Part shown: piece by piece, positions 41,626 through 48,140 of the stretch
Layout: each line of letters opens with the position of its first letter
Numbering within the stretch: position 1 is the stretch's first letter
Source of the DNA: a virus
Virus record (IMG/VR): IMGVR_UViG_3300044640_001015
Span: 1 to 55,220 of that record
Length of the DNA: 55,220 nucleotides
Strand: one strand, 5' to 3'
Position numbers and translations under genes: made by a program
The notes under the pieces: model-generated
Database searches by the model: none
What the model was told of the DNA's origin: nothing
Seen by the model: the letters and a program-made list of their open reading frames with translations, nothing else

Positions 41626-42393
41626 ATGCCAAACTGGGTATTCAATTCACTTGTTGTATCAGGTGAGCAATCAGAATTAGATAAGATGGTTGAGCAATTA
41701 AATCAACCGTTCACTATGCACCATCCTGTTCATAAATTTGTTGATGGCAAATACACACAGGTTGCTGACTTTGAAGAATACAATAATCCTGTCTTTGCTT
41801 TTTGGAACATTGTAAAACCAACAGACCTTAAATCATACTATGAAAAAGAAGTCTTTACTAAGAAGCAACTTGATGGTGAAGAATTTATGGCAGAGTTTGT
41901 TCGCTCTATGAGAGAAGACCAAGACTGGTATCACTGGAACTGCCGTAACTGGGGAACTAAGTGGGACGTAGCAGTGTCTAATGACAATGAGTATCCTAAC
42001 ACTATTAAAACAGTTAATGATGATGGTTCTATCTTGTACCAGTTTGAAACCGCTTGGTCTCCTGTTGGTGAGGCTCTACTAAAACTATCAGAACAGTACC
42101 CAACTCTTGAGTTTGACTATGAGTATGAGGAAGAGCAAGGATGGGGTGGTAGTTGCACATTCTTGGGTGGAGAAGAGACTCGCTCTGATGAGTATGACAT
42201 TCCAATGTCTCACGCTGACTACAAGGATAGAGATAAAGAATGTATCTGTGAGTACGGAGACCCTGAAAACGGGTATGAAGATTGCCCTGTGGATACCACT
42301 AAATTCAAGTGGGATTCAGAACTAGAGGAATGGGTAGAATTGTCAGACCTCTCTGATACACTAGTTTCAACAAACAACCTACAAGGAGAATAA
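41626..42393 (+). CDS. Api92/YubB-like ferredoxin-fold protein
   Basis: This 255-residue protein begins MPNWVFNSLVVSGEQSELDK and contains CRNWGTKWDVAVSNDNEYPN and ILYQFETAWSPVGEALLKLS, the signature of the Api92/YubB-like ferredoxin-fold family found in phages and plasmids (PNW.N.L.V.G..., NWGTKWD). The fold resembles ferredoxin but has no obvious Fe-S site; function is unknown. The C-terminal end is a Cys and Asp-rich tail (CICEYGDPENGYEDCPVDTT) whose last codons host promoter P12. Confidence 0.87.
   Translation: MPNWVFNSLVVSGEQSELDKMVEQLNQPFTMHHPVHKFVDGKYTQVADFEEYNNPVFAFWNIVKPTDLKSYYEKEVFTKKQLDGEEFMAEFVRSMREDQDWYHWNCRNWGTKWDVAVSNDNEYPNTIKTVNDDGSILYQFETAWSPVGEALLKLSEQYPTLEFDYEYEEEQGWGGSCTFLGGEETRSDEYDIPMSHADYKDRDKECICEYGDPENGYEDCPVDTTKFKWDSELEEWVELSDLSDTLVSTNNLQGE
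42340..42362 (+). promoter_or_regulatory. PafBC-type promoter P12, inside a gene end
   Basis: TTGTCAGAC, 8 bases, TACACT, in the coding sequence for LSDLSDTL of the previous protein. It drives the gene at 42396. Confidence 0.75.
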
Positions 42394-42395
42394 AC

Positions 42396-42905
42396 GTGGA
42401 ATTCACAACAAGTGAGCCAACATTCGGAATACCAGCAACTATAACACCAATGACAGACCAAGTGGCAGTAACACCAGCGTATGACCCAAAGGCAACTATC
42501 TTAGTACGCAAGGGCTACTACTATGGCACACCTTCAGATTCAAAGTTTGAAGTAGAAAATGCAGACGACATTTCCAGAACTTACTGGAGGTTAGATGCAC
42601 TACAAGAAACTAACAACCGTAACTCACGAGCACAAGACAAGTTAAAAGATTACCTTGTTGAAAACTTTGATGAGATTGGTGAAGAACACGCAACTGAAAT
42701 TGCAAACATCTTTAGCATTGACTTGTCAAAGGAAGTTGAAGTTGAGTTCAATGTAACAATCAAGGCAACAGTTTCTATTCCAGTTAATGAAGATGTGTCT
42801 GACTTAAGTGTCTATGATTTTGACATTGAGATTTCTTCAAATGAATCTAAGTATGAGATTCAAGAGTTTGATGCAGACATTGATTCAATAGACGAAAAAT
42901 ACTAG
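42396..42905 (+). CDS. 169-residue acidic protein, GTG start
   Basis: Starts at GTG 42396 (AAGGAGAA upstream). MEFTTSEPTFGIPATITPMT leads to a beta part, then a helix (LDALQETNNRNSRAQDKLKD, then YLVENFDEIGEEHATEIANI) and a C-terminal strand-rich acidic part (EVEVEFNVTIKATVSIPVNE). It resembles small acidic proteins of actinophage early arms. Function unknown. Confidence 0.78.
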   Translation: MEFTTSEPTFGIPATITPMTDQVAVTPAYDPKATILVRKGYYYGTPSDSKFEVENADDISRTYWRLDALQETNNRNSRAQDKLKDYLVENFDEIGEEHATEIANIFSIDLSKEVEVEFNVTIKATVSIPVNEDVSDLSVYDFDIEISSNESKYEIQEFDADIDSIDEKY

Positions 42906-42976
42906 GTTTCCTAGTAGGTAGGAAGTGCTGGACACCACACTAAACTGTCCACCACCTAATAGAAAAGAGAAATAAA

Positions 42977-43138
42977 ATGGCAAAGAAGCTATTTATCGCA
43001 GAAGAAAAGTGGAACACACGTTTTGGTAAGAGCCAGCGTGTAGTTGTGCGAGATGCTAACGGACACTTTGTTGATAACGTGTCTAAGCGTCAGATGAAAA
43101 ACAATGAACGTGAACTACCCTATGTGGCTGTTCGCTAA
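42977..43138 (+). CDS. 53-residue basic protein
   Basis: MAKKLFIAEEKWNTRFGKSQ then RVVVRDANGHFVDNVSKRQM and NNERELPYVAVR: small beta-rich, basic domain, likely to bind nucleic acid. AGAAAAGAGAAAT precedes the ATG. It is closed by a strong terminator. No family recognised. Confidence 0.72.
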   Translation: MAKKLFIAEEKWNTRFGKSQRVVVRDANGHFVDNVSKRQMKNNERELPYVAVR

Positions 43139-43154
43139 TTAAATAAATAGATTT

Positions 43155-43183
43155 ACCCTCTGTCTTCCCTGCAGAGGGTTTTT
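43155..43183 (+). terminator. Intrinsic terminator
   Basis: ACCCTCTG pairs with CAGAGGGT around a 9-base loop, followed by TTTTT. A classical rho-independent terminator after the 53-residue gene. Confidence 0.92.
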
Positions 43184-43189
43184 CTATGC

Positions 43190-43242
43190 CCCGCCCCATT
43201 TTTATAGATTTGTCAAGCTTTTATGATGTGATCTAAATAACA
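43190..43242. repeat. Module copy: CCCGCCCC, TTTGTCAAG and degenerate CRP-type site
   Basis: CCCGCCCC at 43190-43197, TTTGTCAAG at 43209-43217, TGTGA-TCTAAA-TAACA at 43227-43242 (one mismatch). The palindrome centre is 51.5 bases before the -10 at 43286. Confidence 0.7.
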
Positions 43243-43268
43243 CTGAAATCATGGGGTATCTAATAAAA

Positions 43269-43291
43269 TTGTCAGACCTATGGTGTATAGT
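43269..43291 (+). promoter_or_regulatory. PafBC-type promoter P13
   Basis: TTGTCAGAC, 8 bases, TATAGT. Drives the DUF932 gene at 43328. Confidence 0.8.
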
Positions 43292-43327
43292 AAGACTATT
43301 AAACAAACTACCTCTAAGGAGAAAAAC

Positions 43328-44317
43328 GTGGCTGATGCAGTCGAAATTATTAACGGTGTAGGTTCTATGTATTCATTTCGTGAACCAGCGTGGCATGGTC
43401 TAGGAACTGTTGTTACAGAAGAACACACAACAAGTGAAGTTATGGACATAGCACACTTATCAAATTGGAATGTTCGTCTTGAAGATGTTCAACTACCTGA
43501 AGATTACACTTCAAGCAAGTCTAACTTCATGGTTGTTCGTGACCACCCAGAAGACGGACACCCAGATGTTCTAGCAGTTGTTGGTGAACGTTACCAGACT
43601 TTGCAGAATGAAGAACTATTTGCTTTTGCAGATAATCTTCTTGACGGTGCTCGTTGGGAAACAGCAGGTTCTCTAAAGAATGGTCGTGTTGTCTTTGGTT
43701 CTCTTGCTCTTGAGCGTGAGACCGTACTAGACCCAAATGGCGTTGCAGATGTTGTTAAGTCATACTTGCTTGTGAATACATCACATGACGGTTCACTTGC
43801 TGTTCGTGCATCGGTAACACCTGTTCGTGTTGTGTGTGCAAATACTCTTGACATGGCTCTTAGAGGTGTTAAGCAGTCTTTCAAGATGCGTCACACTTCA
43901 ACACTTGAGGGTCGTATCTTGGTTGCTCGTGAAGCATTAGGTCTTGCCAATACTTACATGGACGAGTTTGACAAAATGGCTCAAGAACTTATTGAAAAGG
44001 AAATCACTAAGGAAACTTTCAATAAGATTGTTGCAACTGCCTATCCAATGCCTAGCAAAGATACCAAAGGTGCTATGACTAAGTGGGAAAACAAAATTGA
44101 ATTGCTAGATGAAATCTTTGTTTCAGATACTAACTCAATGATTAACAATACCGCTTGGGGTGCTTTCAATACTTTGACAGAACGCCTTGATTGGTATCGC
44201 TCCGCTCGTGGTGGTAACAATGAGGGAATCCTTGCAAGTGCATCGGGCTTTGACCCAGTTATTACAGCAGAGAAAAACAAACTGCTATCCATTGTGAAAG
44301 AAATTGCTTTCGCATAA
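43328..44317 (+). CDS. DUF932/TIGR03299 phage-plasmid protein
   Basis: GTG 43328 with AAGGAGAA is the best start; the earlier in-frame ATG lies in the promoter. The 329-residue protein contains the family's marks: SFREPAWHGLGTVVTEEHT, NFMVVRDHPEDGHPDVLAVV, GSLKNGRVVFGSLALERETV, VKSYLLVNTSHDGSLAVRAS and VRVVCANTLDMALRGVKQSF. DUF932 proteins are widespread in phages and plasmids; they are encoded close to replication or early genes. The biochemical function is unproven. The single-gene unit under P13 is one of the largest in this arm. Confidence 0.92.
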   Translation: MADAVEIINGVGSMYSFREPAWHGLGTVVTEEHTTSEVMDIAHLSNWNVRLEDVQLPEDYTSSKSNFMVVRDHPEDGHPDVLAVVGERYQTLQNEELFAFADNLLDGARWETAGSLKNGRVVFGSLALERETVLDPNGVADVVKSYLLVNTSHDGSLAVRASVTPVRVVCANTLDMALRGVKQSFKMRHTSTLEGRILVAREALGLANTYMDEFDKMAQELIEKEITKETFNKIVATAYPMPSKDTKGAMTKWENKIELLDEIFVSDTNSMINNTAWGAFNTLTERLDWYRSARGGNNEGILASASGFDPVITAEKNKLLSIVKEIAFA

Positions 44318-44510
44318 ATCAAAATTCCTGAGCATGAATTAAAACTGCTCACCCACTTGACAAAGCTTGAAAATTGTGGGCGGGCATTCTTAATAAGATA
44401 GCTAGTCTCTTTACGACATTAAGTGCAAAATCACGGAAATCACGAAACCTGGTGTAAATTGTCACACCCTTGTGGTAGGATACACAGTATCAACCTACAA
44501 AAGGACAAAC
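44318..44510. other. Intergenic module with inverted box and promoter P14
   Basis: CTTGACAAA at 44356-44364 is followed by AGCTTGAAAATTGTGGGCGG, the inverted form of the CCCGCCCC-TTTGTCAAG box. The TCACGGAAATCACGAAA repeat follows at 44431-44447, then promoter P14. Confidence 0.7.
44459..44481 (+). promoter_or_regulatory. PafBC-type promoter P14
   Basis: TTGTCACAC, 8 bases, TAGGAT, 30 bases before the ATG at 44511. Variant with CAC. Confidence 0.72.
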
Positions 44511-44681
44511 ATGATTGACACAAATGACGAACTCTTAAATGAGTTAGCATACCACTTTGTTGATTTGCATAATGTTGGTGGTATTGAATTAGAACAATGG
44601 GATACCGCCTATCAATTCGTAAAGCATTTTTACAACACAGAAGAAGTAGTAGAGATTAGAATAGGAAGCAAAAAAGTATGA
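44511..44681 (+). CDS. 56-residue acidic protein
   Basis: MIDTNDELLNELAYHFVDLH then NVGGIELEQWDTAYQFVKHF and YNTEEVVEIRIGSKKV; the first in-frame ATG after AAAGGAC is at 44511. Helical, acidic. First gene of a seven-gene coupled group (44511-46027). No family recognised. Confidence 0.7.
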   Translation: MIDTNDELLNELAYHFVDLHNVGGIELEQWDTAYQFVKHFYNTEEVVEIRIGSKKV

Positions 44682-44935
44682 CATACCTTGTAGCAACAAC
44701 AGAAGTTATCTATGATGAGCAAGACTTAATTAAGATGATGTTAGATACAGGTGAGTATGGTATTCATGGACACCCTATTTCACATGAGGCTATGATTGAA
44801 TTTGTTAAAGATCAAGAGTGGCAGATTGAGCACCACCTTTTCCTTGATAAGTTTGATGTACCTGCACAGATTAGCATTAAAGATGAGGACGGCACAGACC
44901 TATTCTTTGCCAAGAACAAGTTGGAGATAAAGTAA
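44678..44935 (+). CDS. 85-residue protein, unknown
   Basis: MTYLVATTEVIYDEQDLIKM begins with a strand, and DTGEYGIHGHPISHEAMIEF with EWQIEHHLFLDKFDVPAQIS follow. His-rich in the middle. ATGA overlap with the previous gene and one-base overlap with the next gene. Family not recognised. Confidence 0.75.
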   Translation: MTYLVATTEVIYDEQDLIKMMLDTGEYGIHGHPISHEAMIEFVKDQEWQIEHHLFLDKFDVPAQISIKDEDGTDLFFAKNKLEIK

Positions 44936-45117
44936 TGTATAACTACAATGTAGAGTTTGTATTAGAGGCTATGGTTATGATCACAAGTGTTTCTTTTGAT
45001 GAGCCAGATTTACCTGATGATTTTATTATTCAAGAAGCAAGGAATAACATAATGAGTTATTACAAGATTGACCCAGAAGTCTTGCACCTACAAGACGTGA
45101 TAGTACACGAGGTATAG
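44935..45117 (+). CDS. 60-residue acidic protein
   Basis: MYNYNVEFVLEAMVMITSVS then FDEPDLPDDFIIQEARNNIM; strand then helix. Similar start style (strand followed by an acidic helix) to the neighbours, which may be diverged duplicates. No family recognised. Confidence 0.72.
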   Translation: MYNYNVEFVLEAMVMITSVSFDEPDLPDDFIIQEARNNIMSYYKIDPEVLHLQDVIVHEV

Positions 45118-45119
45118 TA

Positions 45120-45362
45120 ATGAAACTAAGAGGAATCTTTGAGGGAACGTTTGAATCAGTATGGAGTATGGACGTACCTGATCAACTATGGAATTTGTAT
45201 TTATTGCATAACCCTGATTTTGATGAGAATGATCGTGACGACATTCAAGAGATGTGGGACCATTTTAAGAGTCTTGGTTGCTATGATGAGATTGACGACA
45301 CCGTAGACACAGATGTAATTATGACAGGTATAGAAACTTATGGAGTAGAGGTAGAAGTATGA
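45120..45362 (+). CDS. 80-residue acidic protein
   Basis: MKLRGIFEGTFESVWSMDVP, then DQLWNLYLLHNPDFDENDRD and a DTVDTDVIMTGIETYGVEVEV end. Acidic alpha/beta. Coupled by small gaps or overlaps to both neighbours. No family recognised. Confidence 0.75.
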   Translation: MKLRGIFEGTFESVWSMDVPDQLWNLYLLHNPDFDENDRDDIQEMWDHFKSLGCYDEIDDTVDTDVIMTGIETYGVEVEV

Positions 45363-45583
45363 GTAAGCAATATCATTGGGTAGTTGTATATGATGAACAT
45401 TGGGGAGCCTTTATGGTTGATGCCGAATCAGAGTTTGATCGTGACAAGATTATGTATGATAAAGAAACAGGACGTTGGGAGTGGCTGGACCCTGAATCAG
45501 AAGAAGAAGCTGAATATTACAGGCTAGAAGAAATCCTGGCTTATAACCTAACAAGACTTGACTTAACCGCAGAAAGGGTATAG
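45359..45583 (+). CDS. 74-residue acidic protein
   Basis: MSKQYHWVVVYDEHWGAFMV then DAESEFDRDKIMYDKETGRW and EEEAEYYRLEEILAYNLTRL. Strand start and helical acidic end, as in neighbours. ATGA overlap with the previous gene. No family recognised. Confidence 0.75.
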   Translation: MSKQYHWVVVYDEHWGAFMVDAESEFDRDKIMYDKETGRWEWLDPESEEEAEYYRLEEILAYNLTRLDLTAERV

Positions 45584-45592
45584 GATACGCAT

Positions 45593-46027
45593 ATGAAAAC
45601 ATTAGAAGGCGTAACAGTAGAATACACACAGACAATCCCTACAAGTAAGCAAATGCCAGAGTTTTATGTGTGGCAAGAGGGTGCAGAGTCTTATGCAACT
45701 ATCACATACTTGGACCGTTTGGTTGAAGTAGAGCGTTGTGGTGAAATGCACTTGACATTACCAGAACTAGTTAATGGTGAACTATCTGATGAGGGTGCAA
45801 CCATTGTTAGATATTCAGACGACTTAGAGGCAGAGGGTATCAATGATGATATTCAGTTGCTGCAGTTTATTAAAACTATTAGTAATAGTGGATTTGAAAT
45901 CTATCGTATGAATCCTTGGTGGGAACTATTTGCACACAATGAAGATATGGGTGGAATCTATGACACATTCTATGAAGCAATTGATGCTGGTATTGACTAC
46001 ATCACAGACGATAGCAATTGGGAGTAG
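45593..46027 (+). CDS. 144-residue acidic protein
   Basis: MKTLEGVTVEYTQTIPTSKQ, then EFYVWQEGAESYATITYLDR, QLLQFIKTISNSGFEIYRMN and TFYEAIDAGIDYITDDSNWE. The last part reads like a small helical cap common in phage proteins with a YNPWWEL-like motif (MNPWWELFAHNEDMG). Function unknown. GAAAGG supports the ATG. Confidence 0.78.
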   Translation: MKTLEGVTVEYTQTIPTSKQMPEFYVWQEGAESYATITYLDRLVEVERCGEMHLTLPELVNGELSDEGATIVRYSDDLEAEGINDDIQLLQFIKTISNSGFEIYRMNPWWELFAHNEDMGGIYDTFYEAIDAGIDYITDDSNWE

Positions 46028-46029
46028 AG

Positions 46030-46212
46030 ATGCAAGAAGAGATTAATAAGTTTATTAGACATACCATTGAAAACTTAGAGGGTGCCCTGGAAAAACAAGA
46101 CGACAAGTTAACTTGGGCAGTACTAACTAACTTATCAGACGTGTTGGACACCTACATAGAGCCATTAGAATTGTCAGTCCTATGTGCTACACTAGGAGGT
46201 TCAGGAGATTAA
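46030..46212 (+). CDS. 60-residue helical protein
   Basis: Start at ATG 46030 (GGGAGTAGAG before it) rather than an upstream TTG in frame. MQEEINKFIRHTIENLEGAL, then EKQDDKLTWAVLTNLSDVLD. Helical bundle. Its C-terminal codons include promoter P15. No family recognised. Confidence 0.7.
   Translation: MQEEINKFIRHTIENLEGALEKQDDKLTWAVLTNLSDVLDTYIEPLELSVLCATLGGSGD
46171..46193 (+). promoter_or_regulatory. PafBC-type promoter P15, inside a gene end
   Basis: TTGTCAGTC, 8 bases, TACACT, in the 3' end of the 46030 gene. The gene at 46213 begins 20 bases downstream. Confidence 0.68.
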
Positions 46213-46419
46213 ATGGCAGAAAAACATGATGCAGAGAAAATGGCTAAAGTGTTTGCAGATACCAGATTAAACGAGGTTGAGTTAGCAAATCACACAGCCC
46301 ATACATTCAATGACCAGATGAACGACAAGATGATACGGTGGTTCAAATTCCACCATTACACAAAGAACGGATTCAAAGATGATTTCCCAGAAGCCCTTGA
46401 CAAGTACGACCAAATCTGA
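46213..46419 (+). CDS. 68-residue basic protein
   Basis: MAEKHDAEKMAKVFADTRLN, then EVELANHTAHTFNDQMNDKM and IRWFKFHHYTKNGFKDDFPE. Helical, with many His. AGGAG lies ~10 bases before the ATG. Its 3' end holds the -35 of the next promoter. No family recognised. Confidence 0.72.
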   Translation: MAEKHDAEKMAKVFADTRLNEVELANHTAHTFNDQMNDKMIRWFKFHHYTKNGFKDDFPEALDKYDQI

Positions 46420-46425
46420 TAAAGT
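46397..46425 (+). promoter_or_regulatory. SigA promoter, leaderless
   Basis: TTGACA, 17 bases, TAAAGT with TGA before it (extended -10), then seven bases and the ATG at 46433. A consensus promoter without a Shine-Dalgarno downstream. Confidence 0.8.
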
Positions 46426-46432
46426 AGATACT

Positions 46433-46627
46433 ATGGATAAAGAAATTATTAACTATGTAGCAAGTGCTTATGTAAATGGAATGGCTAAGGATACAGACTT
46501 TTGGGATAAGTATTACCTTGGTGGTATCTATGCTTTGGGTGCATCTCTCGAACACATACAAATAAATCAAAAAGGTGAGCAGTGGGTTATGGAAGTTTAT
46601 GATGCCCTTACACCAGCACAGGCTTGA
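46433..46627 (+). CDS. 64-residue protein, leaderless
   Basis: MDKEIINYVASAYVNGMAKD, then TDFWDKYYLGGIYALGASLE and a QWVMEVYDALTPAQA end. Helical. Its ATG coincides with the expected transcription start of a strong promoter, so it is probably translated from a leaderless mRNA. No family recognised. Confidence 0.72.
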   Translation: MDKEIINYVASAYVNGMAKDTDFWDKYYLGGIYALGASLEHIQINQKGEQWVMEVYDALTPAQA

Positions 46628-46682
46628 CATTTGTCAGGCTTTGTGCCCGACATAGTTTAGATGAATATAGACATTACGAACA

Positions 46683-46698
46683 TGTGATAAAAATCACA
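46683..46698. promoter_or_regulatory. CRP/GlxR-type palindrome
   Basis: TGTGA-TAAAAA-TCACA, perfect. Preceded by ACATTACGAAC, as in the related stretch at 47222-47255. No PafBC-type promoter follows here; the next gene begins at 46719. Confidence 0.65.
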
Positions 46699-46718
46699 GG
46701 AAATTTGAGGAAAATAAA

Positions 46719-46949
46719 TTGACAAAATCATATGAAGATGGTATTCTTGACTGTCTCAAGATTATGAATAACTATAAGCTATCAGGTATATATGATATCC
46801 CTATTAGATATATAGAAGAAGCTATTAATAAGCTTCTACCTGCCGAGCTTAAATTGGATAAAAATGACATTACGATGGAACCAAAAAAATCACTGGAAAA
46901 TCCAGAATATCTAGATGAGCTCACATATATGAGTAAGCTATCTCAATAA
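46719..46949 (+). CDS. 76-residue helical protein, TTG start
   Basis: TTG 46719 with TGAGGAAAA upstream. MTKSYEDGILDCLKIMNNYK, then LSGIYDIPIRYIEEAINKLL and LPAELKLDKNDITMEPKKSL: a helical protein with basic C-terminal half. TAATG overlap with the next gene. No family recognised. Confidence 0.68.
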   Translation: MTKSYEDGILDCLKIMNNYKLSGIYDIPIRYIEEAINKLLPAELKLDKNDITMEPKKSLENPEYLDELTYMSKLSQ

Positions 46950-47089
46950 TGTTTAATAAACTTATCTGTCTTTTATTTGGACATATCGAGGGTGGTAGAG
47001 CATCATGTCCATATACCCTATATACCTATATAGTATGTAAGAGATGTAATGAAACATACAGTTCATACCCCACAATTATAGCTGATTAA
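46949..47089 (+). CDS. DUF1660-like small Cys protein
   Basis: MFNKLICLLFGHIEGGRASC then PYTLYTYIVCKRCNETYSSY. The 'KLxCxLFGHxx...C...YxCxRC' layout resembles DUF1660 prophage proteins, with Cys20, Cys30 and Cys33 as likely metal ligands. TAATG overlap with the previous gene. The role is unknown. Confidence 0.6.
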   Translation: MFNKLICLLFGHIEGGRASCPYTLYTYIVCKRCNETYSSYPTIIAD

Positions 47090-47493
47090 ATTATGTGTAG
47101 AAAACATATAAGAATTAATAACTTTTATGCAGTTTTTATGCATTATCTTGTAGTTTATGCACAAAATATACATGTTTTATCTGATTATTTTAGGACATAT
47201 ATTAGAGCTTTCCTACAAAAAACATTACGAACGAATGAAAAAAATCACGGGAAAGTCTATTGTTTAAAGGAGATATCATAAGATAGATAGAACACCATGT
47301 AGATATGCTACAAGTATTACGATTATGTAACAATACTCATTAATACTCAATAAAATTAGAATATATATATAGCAAGTGTTTAAACTATCTAGCATCAGTG
47401 TATTTGTGTATAAATGTTGCATATTATGCAACTGTATGAATATATGCAAAGGGGGCGTAAAAGCCTAATATAGTGTGTATTGTGTGTTTATCT
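47090..47493. other. Gene-poor AT-rich stretch
   Basis: No gene is confidently seen. A 62-codon frame (47093-47281) lacks a ribosome site and overlaps a copy of the intergenic sequence ACATTACGAAC-x-TCACGGGAAA (47222-47255), so it is doubtful. An AAAGGAGAT (47268-47276) is not followed by a start codon in reach. The end holds the promoter of the next group. Confidence 0.55.
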
Positions 47494-47522
47494 TTGACAT
47501 TCTGATTGTTTTCTGATATCAT
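47494..47522 (+). promoter_or_regulatory. SigA promoter, leaderless GTG gene
   Basis: TTGACA (47494-47499), 17 bases, TATCAT (47517-47522), then six bases and GTG at 47529. Best consensus promoter in the window. Confidence 0.85.
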
Positions 47523-47528
47523 TGTCAA

Positions 47529-47672
47529 GTGAAGAAGTATCTCTTGTCTATTATCATATATGTGTTGATAGCTTATATAATGTTATGGGCATCTGTAGCT
47601 ACATCTTCTCCTACCCCCGAAAAATTATTACCTAACAAATGCGTTTTTGAATATGGATGTGTAAATACATGA
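47529..47672 (+). CDS. 47-residue secreted or membrane peptide, leaderless
   Basis: MKKYLLSIIIYVLIAYIMLW then ASVATSSPTPEKLLPNKCVF. A basic start, a long hydrophobic core and an Ala-x-Ala-like region form a signal peptide or anchor; the mature part has two Cys (CVFEYGC). GTG start at the expected transcription start. It opens the group that leads to methylglyoxal synthase and Ntn hydrolase. ATGA overlap with the next gene. Confidence 0.68.
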   Translation: MKKYLLSIIIYVLIAYIMLWASVATSSPTPEKLLPNKCVFEYGCVNT

Positions 47673-47830
47673 TTGTAGATAAAGTAAAAGAACTAATGGT
47701 CAAAGAGTTAGAATCTGATCCTAACCTTACTGAAAAGGAATATGAGCAATTGTTTGTTCATCATTACCTATCCCTTCTTGATACCCTTAAGGTTCCCTCC
47801 TTTAATAGCAAAGGTAAGAATCGTGTTTAA
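47669..47830 (+). CDS. 53-residue helical protein
   Basis: MIVDKVKELMVKELESDPNL then TEKEYEQLFVHHYLSLLDTL and KVPSFNSKGKNRV. Helical with a basic tail. ATGA overlap with the previous gene and 8-base overlap with the next. No family recognised. Confidence 0.65.
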   Translation: MIVDKVKELMVKELESDPNLTEKEYEQLFVHHYLSLLDTLKVPSFNSKGKNRV

Positions 47831-47960
47831 TCTTCTTCCTGCCATTTCTAAATATATCCATAGACCATGGTGTGCTTCATTGTTGGGACAACCAGAATCT
47901 ACACCAGAATGTGATTGTTCTTCCTCTCGCCGCCGAACCGCCGAAATTAAGGTAAATTAA
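47823..47960 (+). CDS. 45-residue Cys/Arg-rich protein, GTG start
   Basis: From GTG 47823 (AAAGGTAAG upstream): MFNLLPAISKYIHRPWCASL then LGQPESTPECDCSSSRRRTA. The start is not certain but the gene fits between its neighbours with usual overlaps. Possible metal binding (C-D-C). Function unknown. Confidence 0.5.
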   Translation: MFNLLPAISKYIHRPWCASLLGQPESTPECDCSSSRRRTAEIKVN

Positions 47961-48140
47961 ATGGATGTAGCATATATGTTAGAGATTGTTAAAGCAGGTA
48001 TTGCCTCTATCGAGAGCAACCTTGTGCGTGAGCTTACCGTTCCAGAAAAGCGTGAGATCCTTGTAGGAGCTGTTAACAAATGGAACGAAGCCAACCCTGA
48101 AGAACTTATTGTAATACCTGCCATCTATTTGGAGGACTAG
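47961..48140 (+). CDS. 59-residue helical protein
   Basis: MDVAYMLEIVKAGIASIESN then LVRELTVPEKREILVGAVNK and WNEANPEELIVIPAIYLED, helical with an acidic end. The ATG directly follows the previous stop. Its end holds GGAGG for the next gene. No family recognised. Confidence 0.68.
   Translation: MDVAYMLEIVKAGIASIESNLVRELTVPEKREILVGAVNKWNEANPEELIVIPAIYLED

Noticed and set aside
43280-43327. ATG start at 43280 for the DUF932 protein
   Set aside because: It lies inside promoter P13. The GTG at 43328 has AAGGAGAA upstream and agrees with the family's usual start.
35584-44390. CRISPR-like array from the repeated boxes
   Set aside because: Copies are far apart, imperfect, sit in gene gaps and vary in orientation; there are no regular spacers.
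46631-46658. TTGTCAGGC as another PafBC-type promoter
   Set aside because: No TANNNT follows at 8 bases; the spacing that defines the other fifteen is missing.
47093-47281. 62-codon frame MCRKHIRINNFY...
   Set aside because: No ribosome site, and its 3' half runs through a copy of an intergenic repeat; composition is like non-coding AT-rich DNA.
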